From Mesostigma viride (lineage: Eukaryota; Streptophyta; Mesostigmatophyceae; Mesostigmatales; Mesostigmataceae): DNA of 64,000 nt. Below, one piece after another: positions 1 through 17,280 of the stretch; the stretch's first letter is position 1, and the number at the start of each line of letters is the position of its first letter. The position numbers were made by a program, and so were the translations under genes. Where the stretch lies: contig RPFO01000348.1 in NCBI GenBank assembly GCA_009746045.1, forward strand, positions 522,350 through 586,349, written 5' to 3'. The notes beneath the pieces are model-generated. The model made no database searches and was not told the origin of the DNA. It saw only the letters and a list, made by a program, of their open reading frames with translations.

Positions 1-147
1 CCTTGCTCTACGTCAAGCGTGGTGGGTAGACCTTTTCCTATCGTTTGTTGCCCATCGCCGCCATGAATGAGTCTCTTGGCTGGCTTTCACCTTGCGTGTG
101 CTAGCTCTTCTCCCTGTTTTTCCCGTTCTCTTCTCACCCTTAATTGA

Positions 148-6059
<5,912 letters not shown>

Positions 6060-6500
6060 GCTATGTCGATGAACATAGGCCCCAAGTTGTGGGGACAAAG
6101 CTTGAAGGGTGAGGGAAATAAGGGCTGGTGTACTGCTATTATCAGTGCTGTTATACTTAAAGCTGGGACCGTGACACACATTGATTGCTACTGAATATAA
6201 TGTCAATGGCCACAACACATTCTTGTGGGAACGGGCACCGGAGGCCACGGTTCCTCACCCGTGTATTTAAATGAATTAAAAAAAAAAAAAAAAACTGGAT
6301 TGCAATTGGCAGTTTTTGCCTACTTGGACATTTAGTAAAATGTATTCTTATCTGTCTCGGTCATTTTTATCTAATTTTATAAAGTGAGCAACTGTTGACA
6401 CATAGTCACATAGGCAACGTGGACAAGATAACGGCAGGCTCGAGCTACCATTAATTAATTACTTAGACTCGTGCTCCCGTTGGGGAGTCACGGAGCATTA
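6060..6500. other. Downstream flank of the helicase gene
   Basis: AT-richer sequence with an A17 run at 6278-6294. A Penelope-like 3'UTR scrap (GATAACGGCAGGCTCGAGC) lies at about 6417-6455, and a LINE-type hairpin end (CTCCCGTTGGGGAG) at about 6471-6496. No coding sequence was recognised and no clear polyadenylation signal was assigned. Confidence 0.5.
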
Positions 6501-6516
6501 ACTCGCGTTATTTCAT

Positions 6517-6562
6517 AACGCAATTTTTTGCGTTGTGAGGTTATAACGCAAAAAATTGCGTT
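6517..6562. repeat. Perfect inverted repeat, 18-bp arms, each arm near-palindromic
   Basis: Arms 6517-6534 and 6545-6562 are exact reverse complements (AACGCAATTTTTTGCGTT) around a 10-bp spacer. It starts just after a LINE-type hairpin end and could be one terminus of an unidentified insertion. The following 6563-7290 holds no recognised gene; short ORFs there lack family features. Confidence 0.8.
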
Positions 6563-7723
6563 GTTAACATGGGGTTCAAACAACTATTTCCCAATAGTTT
6601 CCGGGTCAAAGTAGTAGTTTCCAAAGAAGTTTACAACCCTAAGATCCTGTAAAAAAATACCTAGGGGCATCGGACAAGAATGCCAGAAGAACTAACAAGA
6701 TGTACACCACCAAAGTTAGGGTACTTCATGAGGACGACGACGGCGATGGCGGACAGATCATGTGCGTATTTTCAACCGTAGTACGCAATTATCGCGTGCC
6801 CGCGACCTACGGAAGTGACATCGTGGCTTTATTTTCGATAATTTCGAGGCCTGATATGTTATGGCTGGTTAGATGCGCAGGTTTGGGATCTGTATAGGGC
6901 TTTCATGGCCTTGTTCTGGCGCTAAGAGCTCGTATCGACCTCCAGGGCCAAGTAGATATCTGCCGGCATTTTACTTCCACTATTATCAACGGACTTCTAA
7001 TTTATATTTGCTGAAATGATATCGTAAGTCAATGTGTGGGGTAAATCGCAAGGATCGTGCTGCTCGGATCAACAATGTGGGAACGGCGTCAGGTCTGTTC
7101 GCCGGTGGGTTGCGCCTGCACGGGGCAGAGCGGAGATCGCTTGCCAACTGTGGGTCTATGACGTGGAACTTAGTGCCACAGCGTGTCACATACTCAGTTA
7201 CGTCTAATCCATCTGTTTCTCGTCTTGTTCTTGCAGCAACGCTTCCTTCTCTGGCCACCTTTGTGGGAAGAAGCCGATGGATGGATTAATTAATTAATTA
7301 ATAGACATGCACGTGACTGCGTCACGTGAGCATAAGTCCTGAACGACTCGAACACGCGGACAAGATAACGGCAGGCTCGAGCTATTTTTTTTACTGACTA
7401 GGTTGTCCCCAGTTTACAAATTAACAAAATTAACAAATTAACGCCGGCGGACTACCTGCGGACTGCTCGACGCGGAGTCGCCGGGCTACAAGTTCCGTAC
7501 TTTACCAAACTCAGCCTTAGAGGCCGCCGCACCAATTTTTACTTCTTTCCGTCACATGGCTTGCGTTGGGTTCATCGACGAGCATCGACGCTCATCGACG
7601 GTGCAATCTGACGGCGGAGAATAAGTTCGCCACAGCATAGCGCGACGCAAGGGCTAAGATCCGACAACGTGACATGCAAAGCTTTATACCGCATCGCTAA
7701 CCGGAAATTCCGTCCAACACCGT

Positions 7724-8358
7724 CGTACAGTACTGCCAGTCGACCGCACCTCTGCCTCTTAACCGTCGAATGCGCAATCGATCTAGAAAGTAGAAACGTC
7801 TCCGCGACACTTCCGCGATTTCAGTACTTTCCGTCACCCTTGACAGTTTTCGTACAATACTACAAATTTACGCCAATAGAAACTCGCCTCCATACATCAA
7901 AGAGACAACCAGCGCAGGCCAGAAATCGGGAGAATCCGGACCATGGTAGCTCGAGCGTACATAATTACATATATCTCGATAGAGGCGTGCGTCTTATTAA
8001 TTAATTTCAAGGTACCTCTTAATTAATCTCGCCCCCCCGTTGTAACACCGTCCCCCCGTTGTAACACCGTCCCCCCGTTGTAACACCGTCCCCCCCCCCC
8101 CATAAATGCGTCCCCCCCCCCGTTGTAACACCGTCCCCCCCCACGTACAGTACTTTCAACCGCAGCTCTGCCTTTTAACCGTCGAATGCGCAATCGATCT
8201 AGAAAGTATCCGCGATTTCAGTACATGCCGTCACCCTTGACAGTTTTCGTACAATACTACAAATTAACGCCAATAGAAACTCGACTCCAAACATATATCT
8301 CGATAGAGGCATGCGTCTTATTTAATTTCAAGGTACCTCTTAATTAATCTCGCCCCCC
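7724..8358. repeat. Direct duplication (about 210-bp unit) separated by a C-rich 19-bp minisatellite
   Basis: Copies at 7724-8037 and 8144-8358 share AACCGTCGAATGCGCAATCG and CTTGACAGTTTTCGTACAA. Between them, 8031-8143 is a small array of the unit CCCCCCGTTGTAACACCGT. The first copy has a 69-bp insertion that the second lacks (7898-7966, described separately). Sequence 7291-7723 shows only a Penelope-like scrap at about 7340-7385 and otherwise nothing recognisable. Confidence 0.8.
7898..7966 (-). mobile_element. Severely 5'-truncated Penelope-like insertion (69 bp)
   Basis: Minus strand ends with GCGCTGGTTGTCTCTTTG, the fixed 3' end of the Penelope-like family described at 35960-37153. The insertion is flanked by ACAT at 7894-7897 and 7967-7970. 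The second copy of the local duplication (8144-8358) keeps the empty site. Further end fragments of the same family lie at 8427-8473 (+), 26643-26672 (-), 26930-26960 (-), 37373-37424 (-), 47538-47571 (+), 48529-48548 (+) and 48787-48838 (+). Confidence 0.7.
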
Positions 8359-8514
8359 GGCCTCCGCTAATTTGCTAATTTGCTAAATTTGCTAAAAAAG
8401 AGCCAATTTTACCCCGACTACTGACGGTCCGGATTCTCCCGATTTCTGGCCTGCGCTGGTTGTCTCCTTGATAATTAAGTCCTCAGTGGAAGGGGAACAT
8501 GGGATGGAATATGG

Positions 8515-9590
8515 ATTAAAATTAAATTAAGTTAAATTATATAACATGACTCCGTTGGGAGATCATGCAGCACATATTCCCGTGGATGGATGGAGGGGGG
8601 GGCAAACCCGCGGAGCCGAACTAATCTAACTCTAATCTAATCTAATCTAGAAAACGTACCCTACCTATTCTACTCAGCAAAGCGCCCCTTCCGCTTGGGG
8701 GGAAGGGGGCTTGCCCACAGGGGCGGGCGTATGAGCCTGGACAATGGTCTTCCACCTCTTCTTGTCCTGCATAGCAGTCCAAGCAAGAGAGAGGGAGTGA
8801 ATGCGGTGTTCAAACTGAGCTGGGACCACTAGGTCAGCCAGCAACTGCTGTGGGTACGGGTCATGACATGTTTGCCTACCTTATTAGGAATGTCCTTGGG
8901 GCCAGGCCAGGTCAGGATATGCCGCCCTGGCTGGCAAAGCCGCTAGCTGGGGGCCGGCCAGACCGAGGTCGGTGTCGACCTGGCTGGTGCGAGCATGATG
9001 TCCTACGAATGCTATCCTACGCTGTCTAATCTCGTCCGAAATGCGAGGCATGCCCTGGTACAAAGATTCTAAAGACCTATGCATGGAAAACCCTACATTC
9101 AGGGCCGGCCTGACGGAGCATCCTGGTTACCATGCCGTCTAGCTTCAATGGCCGCCAGTGTGTCCGTGAGCGTCCATGCCTCGGCGCCATACGCCGGCGA
9201 GCACCGTGAGGACGAGGACCTTGAGGAGCATGCGCTTGCGGTGCTCGCCGAGGGCCTTCGAGTACCAGTAGGTTTTGAGCGAACGATGCCTAGCCCAGGC
9301 CAGGCCAATGCGGGTGTCCACATCGTCGGCGGTGTCAGGAAGCATGCTCCCCAGCAGTAATTGAAGCGATCACGAAACGGGACCTCCGTCCCGTCTAGCA
9401 GCCACGGCAGCGGTGGGCGACTGGAAGCCCCAATCACCATAGCCTCAGTTTTGACACTAATCTCCAACCCCACCGCCCTCGCCTGCAAGCCCAGACAGTC
9501 CAGCCAGGTCTGAATGTGCTCGGGGCGCGCGATGAGGGTGGTGTCATCCGCATAAATCAGGTCGGATAGGCGGTAGCCCGGGTCCATGGA
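8515..9590 (-). mobile_element. L1-like LINE fragment: reverse transcriptase C-terminal part and 3'UTR
   Basis: On the minus strand 9587-9099 encodes YADDT (the RT catalytic motif, as DLIYADDTTLIARPEHIQ) followed after a frameshift by AYGAEAWTLT and, near 9080-8884, MPRISDEIRQRRIAFVGH, all typical of the end of LINE RT domains. The 3'UTR runs through 8880-8545 and ends with the hairpin CTCCCAACGGAG (about 8546-8557) and an AT-rich tail (8516-8543). The element is 5'-truncated and carries frameshifts, so it is dead. A second copy of the same part is at 23926-24430, and an uninterrupted 3'UTR relative serves as the empty site for the piggyBac insertion at 19614. Confidence 0.8.
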
Positions 9591-9951
9591 ATGGATGGTG
9601 TAAGCTATCTAGGTCCTAGTTGCAGGGGTGTGGGCACCGCGGCCCGAATCGCTATGAATGCCATACGCGGTCACACGCGGAGGGCTCCCCCACAGACTTG
9701 GGGGTGGTCTCCTTCATCACTACTTGCCATCTATCCTAGCTTGCGTGCCATCTGCCTCCGTATTACAGACAAACCAGGAGGCTGCCTGGGCGTGAGCCCG
9801 TCGCGTCTCGTGTAGCACATGTCCATGCCGAGGGCTATCACGAGATCAAGTCAACTCCGGTGGCGGCCCGGCCTGCCGCGCGCGGCTTGGGGCACGCCAG
9901 GTGAGGACATATCGCCCAGGCTAGCAGTGGGCGGGTTTGGTGCCAGCTAGT

Positions 9952-10560
9952 CTATCTGATGTGTCTACCTGATCTGTGCGGGCCAGGTGCCCGGCTAGGC
10001 CCTAGGCGCCTGTGCCTGATAATGTGGGAAACATAGGGCAAATCAGCGTACAAATCCTCATTACTAATGTGCAAACCAAAGGGGATGTTAAGGGCCTTGC
10101 GCAGCATCTTGGTGACGTTGCCGACGAGTCGTTGCTCCAGCTCCTGCGTCAGTGTCCAGGTCTCGGCGCCGTAGCCGGTCAGGATCGTCAGAATGACGAC
10201 CTTGAAGAGGTCACGCTTGACGATCCGGGACCACGTAGGGCGGGGTTGCTCCACCAGCGGCGGTGGTCATGGAGGTACCGCCCACGCCATGCCGATCCGT
10301 GTCCTCAGGTCGTCCTCGGGAAGCCAACTGCGCCGAGCAGCTTGAAGCGGCCTGAATTAGGGTAGGGGACCTCGGTGTTGTCTAAGAGGCGAGTGTGGGT
10401 GGGGGCCCTGTCATGCCGAGGGCCAGGGCCTCCGTTTTGGGGCTGATTTCTAGACCAACCGCCCGAGCTTCGAGCGCCAGGCAGTCCAGCCAAAGTTCCA
10501 GGCAGACTCCGGCTTCTCGATGAGCGTGATGTCGTCAGCATAAATGAGGTCAGCTAGTAA
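9952..10560 (-). mobile_element. Second LINE RT fragment, diverged copy
   Basis: Minus-strand frames at 10254-9952 read GYGAETWTLTQELEQR, NVTKMLRKALNIPFGLH and PYVSHIIRHRRL, the conserved region after the RT catalytic core. The YADD-proximal part (TNKISLLIYADD-like, frame-shifted) lies around 10560-10305. Frameshifts break the reading frame. The stretch 9591-9951 between the two LINE pieces holds no recognised gene. The stretch 10561-10744 ends in a TTAATTAA-rich tract. Confidence 0.7.
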
Positions 10561-10744
10561 ATTCTGCTTGTTGGTCGGGCCCCCTTCTCCAACTCGTTCG
10601 TGATCGCTAGGCCGGGGGCACGGCCTGCAATGCTAGCAAAGCGAGCACGTGCCTGGCGCATAACATTAATTAATCTGGCACCGCGGCTTGATGCCAAGCT
10701 AATTGTTACACACTTATTAATTAATTAATTAATTAATTAATTAA

Positions 10745-13565
10745 TTAGGAACATACTCCGAGTAAATCAATAGTCCCAACGGGCCGTTGGTAGTATATGT
10801 AGCGCATAGCCCAGAGAGCTTGCATGACACCGCCGGCCTCACCGCCCAGGCAGTGAAGGACATCGCCGCCCAGCCGGTGCCTGCTGGCCCGGCCGGCGAT
10901 GCTCCCTCCACCTGGGCGGACTTGCTTAAGCAGCACACCACCTCCACCACCTCCACCATCTCGGCACAACTCAAGCAACAAGCCCTCGACCTTCACGAGG
11001 AAGCCGACATCGCGCGGCGCAGCCACAATGTCATCGTCAAGCACTTCGACCAGCAGGCAGGTGAGACCTCCACGAGCCTTCTTGAGGCATTTAAGCGCGC
11101 CATTCTTGCCCCCATGTTACTCACTGGTGAGCTGGACATGTCGGCTGTCCGCCTCCCCCGCGCGCGGGGAAGGCTGGCCCGGCACCCGTGCTCCTCACCT
11201 TTAAGTACATGGCGGACAAGCTGGCGTTCCTTAAATGCCGCAAGAAGCTCTAGGAGACTCGCTTCACGCTGGACGACGACTTGACCCTGGCCCAGCAACA
11301 ACGGCGACGCGATCTATGGCCGACCTACCTTCAGCTCCGGCAGAGCGCAAGGGGGAAGCCGGTATACTGGAGGGGGGCGGTCATCCACGTTGACCACAAG
11401 CCCTGGCACTGAGCCCCCTCCTGCCACCTCAGACTAGGAATATATATTAAAAATATAATTACTTACAGCAGAGTGAAATCACTCAAACCAAAGCAAACGC
11501 CCAGCTATAAACCTATATACAGAGCCATGTCAAAGCTCTATACTACGATAAGACCAATGGAAACGCCTAACGGAGGAACCTAATAGCCCTGCTGCACCGC
11601 AAAATCAGCCCGCGTACGGCGGAGCATGATGTCAGCCATGGCCCGAGTCAGCGCCACCGACAAGCGCTGACGCCAATATGACGTCCAGGTCCGCGCCGAC
11701 CATGGGGCCCGCTGGCCCTCCAGGTCCAGCCGGTCCTCCCGGAGCCGGCAACACTCCTTGAAGAAGGCGGAGGTCAGGGGCCCCATGGCCCCAAACTCCT
11801 CCAGGACAAAGGGCACCACACGATGGTGCCCGACGTCGCCGTAGGCCAGGAGCTTGGCCCGCTCCGCCCGGTCCGCCGTGTAACCTGCCGTGAGGGAGGC
11901 CCCAGCCACGTGGCTAAGAGCCAAGGGCCGCGCCACCGAAACGTCAATAAGCAGATGCCGGCCACCCCCCTCAAAGTCCAGCACCACGATGTCAGGCCGG
12001 TGGTTGGGGGAATAGAAGGCAGCGCCATCCGCATCCTCGGACCGGATGTTCGCGTGGGGGAAAACCGACCGAATCATGGCGAGCACCACCGTCAGGAGGA
12101 CAGTGTGCAAATACAAATACCAATTCTGATTCTGTTGGCCCCCATGCAGGCAAGGTAGTGAGTCCCCGTGGGATCCAGCGGCTGCCCACAGCTACCACAA
12201 GGCCGCCCGGCCGGAACAAGAGGCTGCGGGGCAAATAGCTGGTGCCGGAGCGCCACCGAGTAGTGGCTGGGAGCCAAGGCGAATGGGGGGGCCATGGGAA
12301 GAGCACGAAGGTACGCCGAGCCCACACTCCGCAAGGAAAGCGAGAACAGCCACGCACGTCCCTGGGCGTTGAGGTCCGCGAAAAGAGCAATCCAATCAGC
12401 CGTGTGCAGAATACCCGCGTAGGTTTTCTGGTGTTTATCGATGACGCGAGCAGGGAATGCGGCGGGAGATTGAACGGAGGCGACCGAGGGAGTGCCGCGA
12501 GGGAGGTGGCGCTGTACCGCCTGAGCGGCACGGACGGGAGAACAGGCCTGCTGGATCTCAGCATAGGCCTCCTGGATGGCGGTGACGAAGGGCAAAGGGC
12601 TGCTGGGGTCCAGGAGGTCAGGCGCTGCCGTTGCCAAAAGGGGCAGAAGCCGGCAGCTTTCCGCCCACGACTGAGCGACGGAGCCCAAAAAGGCTGCTGG
12701 GGCCAGCCGGGCGGCACGAGTCAGACCGCAGCCACCCATCCGTGCAGGCAGGGAGGCAATGCGAATAGCATGTGGCGGGAGGTCGGGGCCCGGGACCAGC
12801 TGCGCCAAGGCCGACTGGATGCGCTCGTCGTGGCCCTCGGCGGCCAGCCGGACCTGAGACGGAAGAGCGCCCCGGAGCCAGTGAACGACGCGAGGGTGAG
12901 CGCAAAACCACAGAAGCAGACCCTTGGTCTGCGAATCATGAAGGCGCGCAATCAAGGGCAGTACCTCAGTGCGTGCCTCGAGGGCGGCCCGCAGAGCATC
13001 GATGACAAACGCGGGGTCGCCAACCGGAACGCCGAGGACATCCAACCCATGGAGGCGCTCGTCCCGGCCCAAGAGCTGGGGCGGAAAGCCGGAGCAATCA
13101 CCTTGGGGCGAGTACACCGCGCACTTGGAATATATATACCAGTAGTGTAGATTAGTAAGGCTTAGCCTAGCATGTGGCCCACGCGCATGTGCGCCCATAA
13201 TGGCCCCCATGTGGATGATGCCTTCAACATTTAGCCATGCTTTGTCTATAATGGGACTCCCATGGATGTTGCATTAAGAATTTAGCCATGCTATGCCATG
13301 CAGAGAGATGCTCTCTGTCGAGAAGCCATGTCCTAGCTCTTGTATAGCCATGATGATCTTCCTCCCTCACAGGCATGCTCCCCCCTTACCCGGGCATAGC
13401 GTGATAGACCATGAGGGTGCAGGTGCCTTGGTGCACCTAGAGCAGGGGTAGCTTACATTCCCACCCTTGCATGAAGTAGCCTAGAATGTATTAAAAGCCA
13501 TATGCCCCTTCTCAGGGCTATGTGCTACATCTACTCCCAACGGAGTGATGTTGATAATTAATTAA
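10745..13565 (+). mobile_element. ORF1-only LINE derivative, copy 1 (interrupted)
   Basis: 10787-11412 encodes, with frameshifts, a LINE ORF1-like protein. It has a helical region (AEL/EEADIARRSHNVIVKHFD), then the C-terminal signature LTLAQQQRRRDLWPTYLQLR...GKPVYWRGAVI. In algal L1-like elements this signature ends the RNA-binding ORF1 protein. Instead of an RT ORF, a roughly 430-bp 3'UTR follows (to 11447, resuming at 13138). It ends in ACTCCCAACGGAGTGATGTT and a TTAATTAA tail at about 13550-13565. The 3'UTR is split by the LINE piece 11448-13126. Confidence 0.7.
11448..13126 (-). mobile_element. 5'-truncated LINE RT fragment inserted with an 11-bp target duplication
   Basis: The insertion is bounded by GGAATATATAT at 11437-11447 and 13127-13137. 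The minus strand encodes the RT downstream region: KCAVYSPQGD and LDVLGVPVGDPAFV near 13110-13020, then a zinc-knuckle-like CGSCGQPLDPTGTHYLAC near 12200-12140. After a small insertion and frame change at about 12105-12140 comes the C-terminal domain with HRPDIVVLDFEGGGRHLLID (about 12010-11950), to a stop at 11580. The AT-rich minus-strand 3' end (11448-11470) fits target-primed insertion. It is probably dead because the catalytic RT core is missing. Confidence 0.8.
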
Positions 13566-13572
13566 TTAATAG

Positions 13573-14213
13573 CCCAGAGACTTGACCCTGGCGCAGCAAC
13601 AAAGGCGACGGGAGCTATGGCCGACCTACCTCCAGCTCCGGCAGACCAAGGCGGGCCAGCCGGTGTACTGGAAGGGGGCAGCCATCTACGTCGGCCACAA
13701 GCCCTGGCACGCGACCCCCTCGACCACCGCGGCCCCAGCGACCCCAGAAGCCCCAGCCTAGGGGAATACAGCAGTAGTAGTGTAGAATAGATAGACCGTG
13801 GCCATGTACATGTACGCCTACTACAGGCACTATACTAGCTAAGTCACGCGCTTTATTTAACCATGTACATGCGTGCCGATGATGTGCCACACTAGCTCCA
13901 GATGATGCCTAGCTTTATTTAGTTATGCTGTGCCCATGCAGAGAGCTGCTCTCTGCTGAGATGTCACGCTCTAGCTTTTGTATAGCTATGATGATCTTCC
14001 CCCCCATGACAGGCTCCCCCTTCGCTGGGCATAGCTTGATAGATCATGGGGATGCAGGTGCCCTGGTGCACCTAGAGCAAGTGTTGTTTACTGTCATTCC
14101 CACTCTTGCATGAAGTAGCTTTGAATGTATTATAGGCTCATATGCCCCTTCTCTAGCTGGGCTATGTGCTACATATACTCCCAACGGAGTTATGTTCCTA
14201 ATTAATTAATTAT
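13573..14213 (+). mobile_element. ORF1-only LINE derivative, copy 2 (5'-truncated)
   Basis: Starts inside the ORF1 C-terminal domain (LTLAQQQRRRELWPTYLQLR, QPVYWKGAAIYVGHKPWH). The ORF stops at about 13760 and is followed directly by the 3'UTR, ending in ACTCCCAACGGAGTTATGTT and a TTAATTAA tail. At 14222-14400 an inverted 3'-end piece of the same family follows. 14401-14780 contains a further diverged 3'UTR piece with GCTCCGTGGGGAGC and no gene. Confidence 0.75.
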
Positions 14214-14780
14214 AATTAATTAATAGCCCAGAGAAGGGGCATATGAGCCTATAATACATTCTAAGCTACTTCCTGCAACTGAAGGGTGGGAATGTAAACA
14301 ACACTTGCTCTAGGTGCACTACTAAGGGCACCTCGGCACCACCCAGAGTTTCGGGCAACACCCATGCAGCTAAGGGGAGCCCGTCATTAATTAATTAATT
14401 AAAATCATAGCTCCGTGGGGAGCATATGTAACACACATAGCCCTGAGAAAGGGGCATCTATGGGTTTGTAATACAATCAGGGCGACAACCTGCAGGTGTA
14501 GGATGTACGACTATCACCTGCTCTGGGTGCACTAGGTGCACCTGCACCTCCATGATGGTTCATGCCTCCTAAACAAGCACAGGCACCCAGGGGGGGCTTG
14601 AGGAGAGGGCCTAGAAGGCCTGCATGACATATGGGGTGGAAGGTATGTGGCTAGGCTATAGCTAGGGTACACATGGCCTCTCAGCAGGGAGTAACTCCCT
14701 GCATGGGCAAAGCATGACTCGAAATTGCTACGGCTATTGTAAGGGCGGGTGTGGGCCCATCACGTAGGCATACATGGCCG

Positions 14781-17280
14781 CAGTTACATCGTTTTTCCCG
14801 TCTTTGTTCTTACCGTGTTGATTTCATCACGACTCTTGTTGAGCTCTTGCAGCGTTTATTGGTCAAAGGCTATGACCGAGCCATTATGCTCCGTCAAGTC
14901 CGATGTTTTTTGCAACGTCACCCATGCACATCTGTTCGGTGCTGCCCCTTGGCACAAGCTCTACAAACAGGTCGTGGACCGGCTGGATCGCATAGTATCT
15001 CCGCACATCTGAACCCTGTGATGCCAGATCTCCTTTGCGGCCGTTCCGAGCTTGGCACTGGATTCGTTGTCCACATCGTCGCGTCGCTGCCGCAACACGA
15101 TGTTTTCTGGCATCCGCGGGCTTTTGGTTCCCGCCGCACATTTGAAAGTGCTGTCCTCCGGCTTTTTGCCTTTGCACCGTGTGCAGTTCTTGGACGTTTG
15201 GAATCATGGCATGGCTAACGTGATGACTGACTAGCTAGACCTTTTCAGTGGTTTTCCATTTGCGGGTATTTCCTCGTAATTAACCCCTGAATGGGCAGAA
15301 ATACTGCCGATGCATCGGCTGTAACTTCACAATTTTGCAAACCAGATGCCATCCAACCCACCCATATCCAATGGCTGTCCTTGGGGGCCAAGCATGTCCA
15401 TGAGTTGCCCTTCGGGTTGGTATATCACAACCTTACATATATGCAGGGTAGGCCATGTATAACTGCCGTCAAAGTCAGGGGGGTCAAGACGAGCGTTTTC
15501 ATTTTTGGTAGAATGTGCATTTTGAATTATGTTGTAAGAGCTAGGCACCTACCACTTCAGGGACGATAAACAATTAGTTGCTGAACAGTTTGAGCCATTG
15601 GGGTCATCATTTGGGTGGGTATACCAGCAGTTACACCCAGTACAGCCCATAGGGGTACCGTTGGTAAAAAGCAACCAAGGGGGTAGGAGTGGGCATACTA
15701 CCTACTAATACCTACTAATATGGCCCCCAACCATGCCACACAATACATTTCCCTTCCACAATGATGGGGAAACATAACTGCATCATCACACTGCCCTTAC
15801 ATGGCACCTATGTGCAGGTGCCACCTTGTCCATGCACGTAGGTAACGTGGTACGGATACCCTACGCAAGGCATGCATTCTAGGAGGCAGCCACCAACAAA
15901 CTAGTGACTTTAAGCCTATTTCAGCTTGCCCTAGCAAGGATAAACTAGGCCTAAGCTGCTATAGCTTGCCAGGTGATGGCCAGCACACCTGGTGGCACAT
16001 GCTGACAATGGGAAGCTTCTACTCACCGGTTACATGCTTGATGATGCCACAGAGACCAGCCAACTGCCTCACACTCATGCAATATGCGTGTGGGAAATGT
16101 ATAACAAACATATATGGAGGTATTCAAACCCATACAGCCTCTAAAACTTATCACCATCACCCTGTGGCAGGTCAACTGACTGAGGGAAGCATCTAAGAAG
16201 GGTGTTTTAGAAAGGGGCCAGGCCAGGGTCAAGAAAGAGCATGAATAATGCAAAAAGAATGTGCTACACAAGCTAGAACGTACATATAAACGTCAAACAT
16301 CGATTGGAAAACGATAACTCAGCTTTACCAGGCATGGATGGCGTTACCTTGGCCCAGGCGGTGGCGGCAAAATGGCGCATTTCGGCACACCAAAGTTGTG
16401 CAGCATGGTCGCTGGATTCGGCGATTTCTGGCCACCCTTGCACGTTTACGACTACCATGTATCATAACAAGTACAAAGAAACCAATATATCCTTTAAAAT
16501 ACGCCGGAAAGGTATTGCTGTCAACGTTTCTATCGTCCGGCCTGATCGCAGTTTTTTCCAGCAAGAACGCTGCCGACACCTATCAAATGGCACTCCCGCG
16601 AACCAAAAATTGGCCTGTATGATCTTTAGGACGTATAAAATCAATATCCTAAGTTTGGCCAGAAAATTCGAACGCAAACGTAAATGCCATGCGTGGGCGC
16701 AAGCCGCCATGGCCAGGTCGTCGTTTTCCGGAATGCACGTTGTACGTGGAAAAGTACCCTGACCCCTTGTACTTTGACCGGCCAGAACACCTCTATAACT
16801 TTGTCAGAAGTATGCAAACCCTAGTACCATGCTGTGAGGAAAATTATAAACTTTCGATCTTCTCAGCTAAACGTTTCCTAATTCTCAATAGTTTTCGCGG
16901 CATTTGGTCCCCCGAGAAGGGGCCGACGTGTCGGCTGTAACTCAGTTTTAGGCGGAAAATCGGCAGCCAGACCATTTAGGGGTTAAATGGTGGGAGAGCG
17001 ATCGCAGCAACTGGTGCTCACCACTAGACACTCCCGGCCAGCTAGGCTAGAAACACACGCCCTGATCAAGCATGCTGTTTCCGGCCCCACCGTCTAGGTC
17101 ATCTAGTCGCTCCACATGTAAGCCAGCCATAATTTCAATGCACAAGGATACACATTTCCATCACCATTCATCTTCATCATCCTGAACGACTCGAAAACGC
17201 GGAAAAGATAACGGCAGGCTCGAGCTACCATGGTCCGGATTCTCCCGATTTCTGGCCTGCGCTGGTTGTCTCTTTGATAC
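14781..17280 (+). mobile_element. Penelope-like retroelement, copy A, split by a piggyBac-type MITE
   Basis: 14781-15279 matches the RT C-terminal part and 3'UTR of the longer copy at 35960-37153. After the MITE 15284-16982 the 3'UTR resumes at 16983 and runs to the conserved 3' end GCGCTGGTTGTCTCTTTGA at about 17279. The frame is broken by a 4-bp TGCA insertion at 14925-14928 that the two other copies lack. Confidence 0.75.
15284..16982. mobile_element. Non-autonomous piggyBac-type element (1,699 bp) with TTAA duplication
   Basis: TTAA flanks both ends (15280-15283 and 16983-16986). The termini are inverted: left CCCCTGAATGG, right (reverse complement) CCCCTAAATGG. Subterminal near-palindromes GCCGATGCATCGGC (left) and GCCGACGTGTCGGC (right), both followed by TGTAACT, add to the symmetry. 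The paralogous Penelope-like copy at 23571-23590 preserves the empty TTAA site. No transposase was recognised; internal ORFs up to 152 codons show no family features. Confidence 0.85.

Noticed and set aside
6278-6294. A17 run as evidence of a processed pseudogene after the helicase gene
   Set aside because: The helicase exons are separated by introns, and no retrocopied sequence precedes the run.
10710-10745. TTAATTAA tracts as telomere-like or origin sequence
   Set aside because: They sit at LINE 3' ends throughout the window and behave as retroelement tails.
12242-13150. 302-codon plus-strand open frame
   Set aside because: It lies opposite the LINE coding strand, which carries recognisable RT C-terminal motifs; the plus frame has no domain.
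16983-17280. Helitron interpretation of repeats beginning TCAARGAGACAACC on one strand
   Set aside because: No CTRR end and no A/T insertion without duplication. Variable truncation with a fixed opposite end and 9-13-bp duplications fit retrotransposition better.
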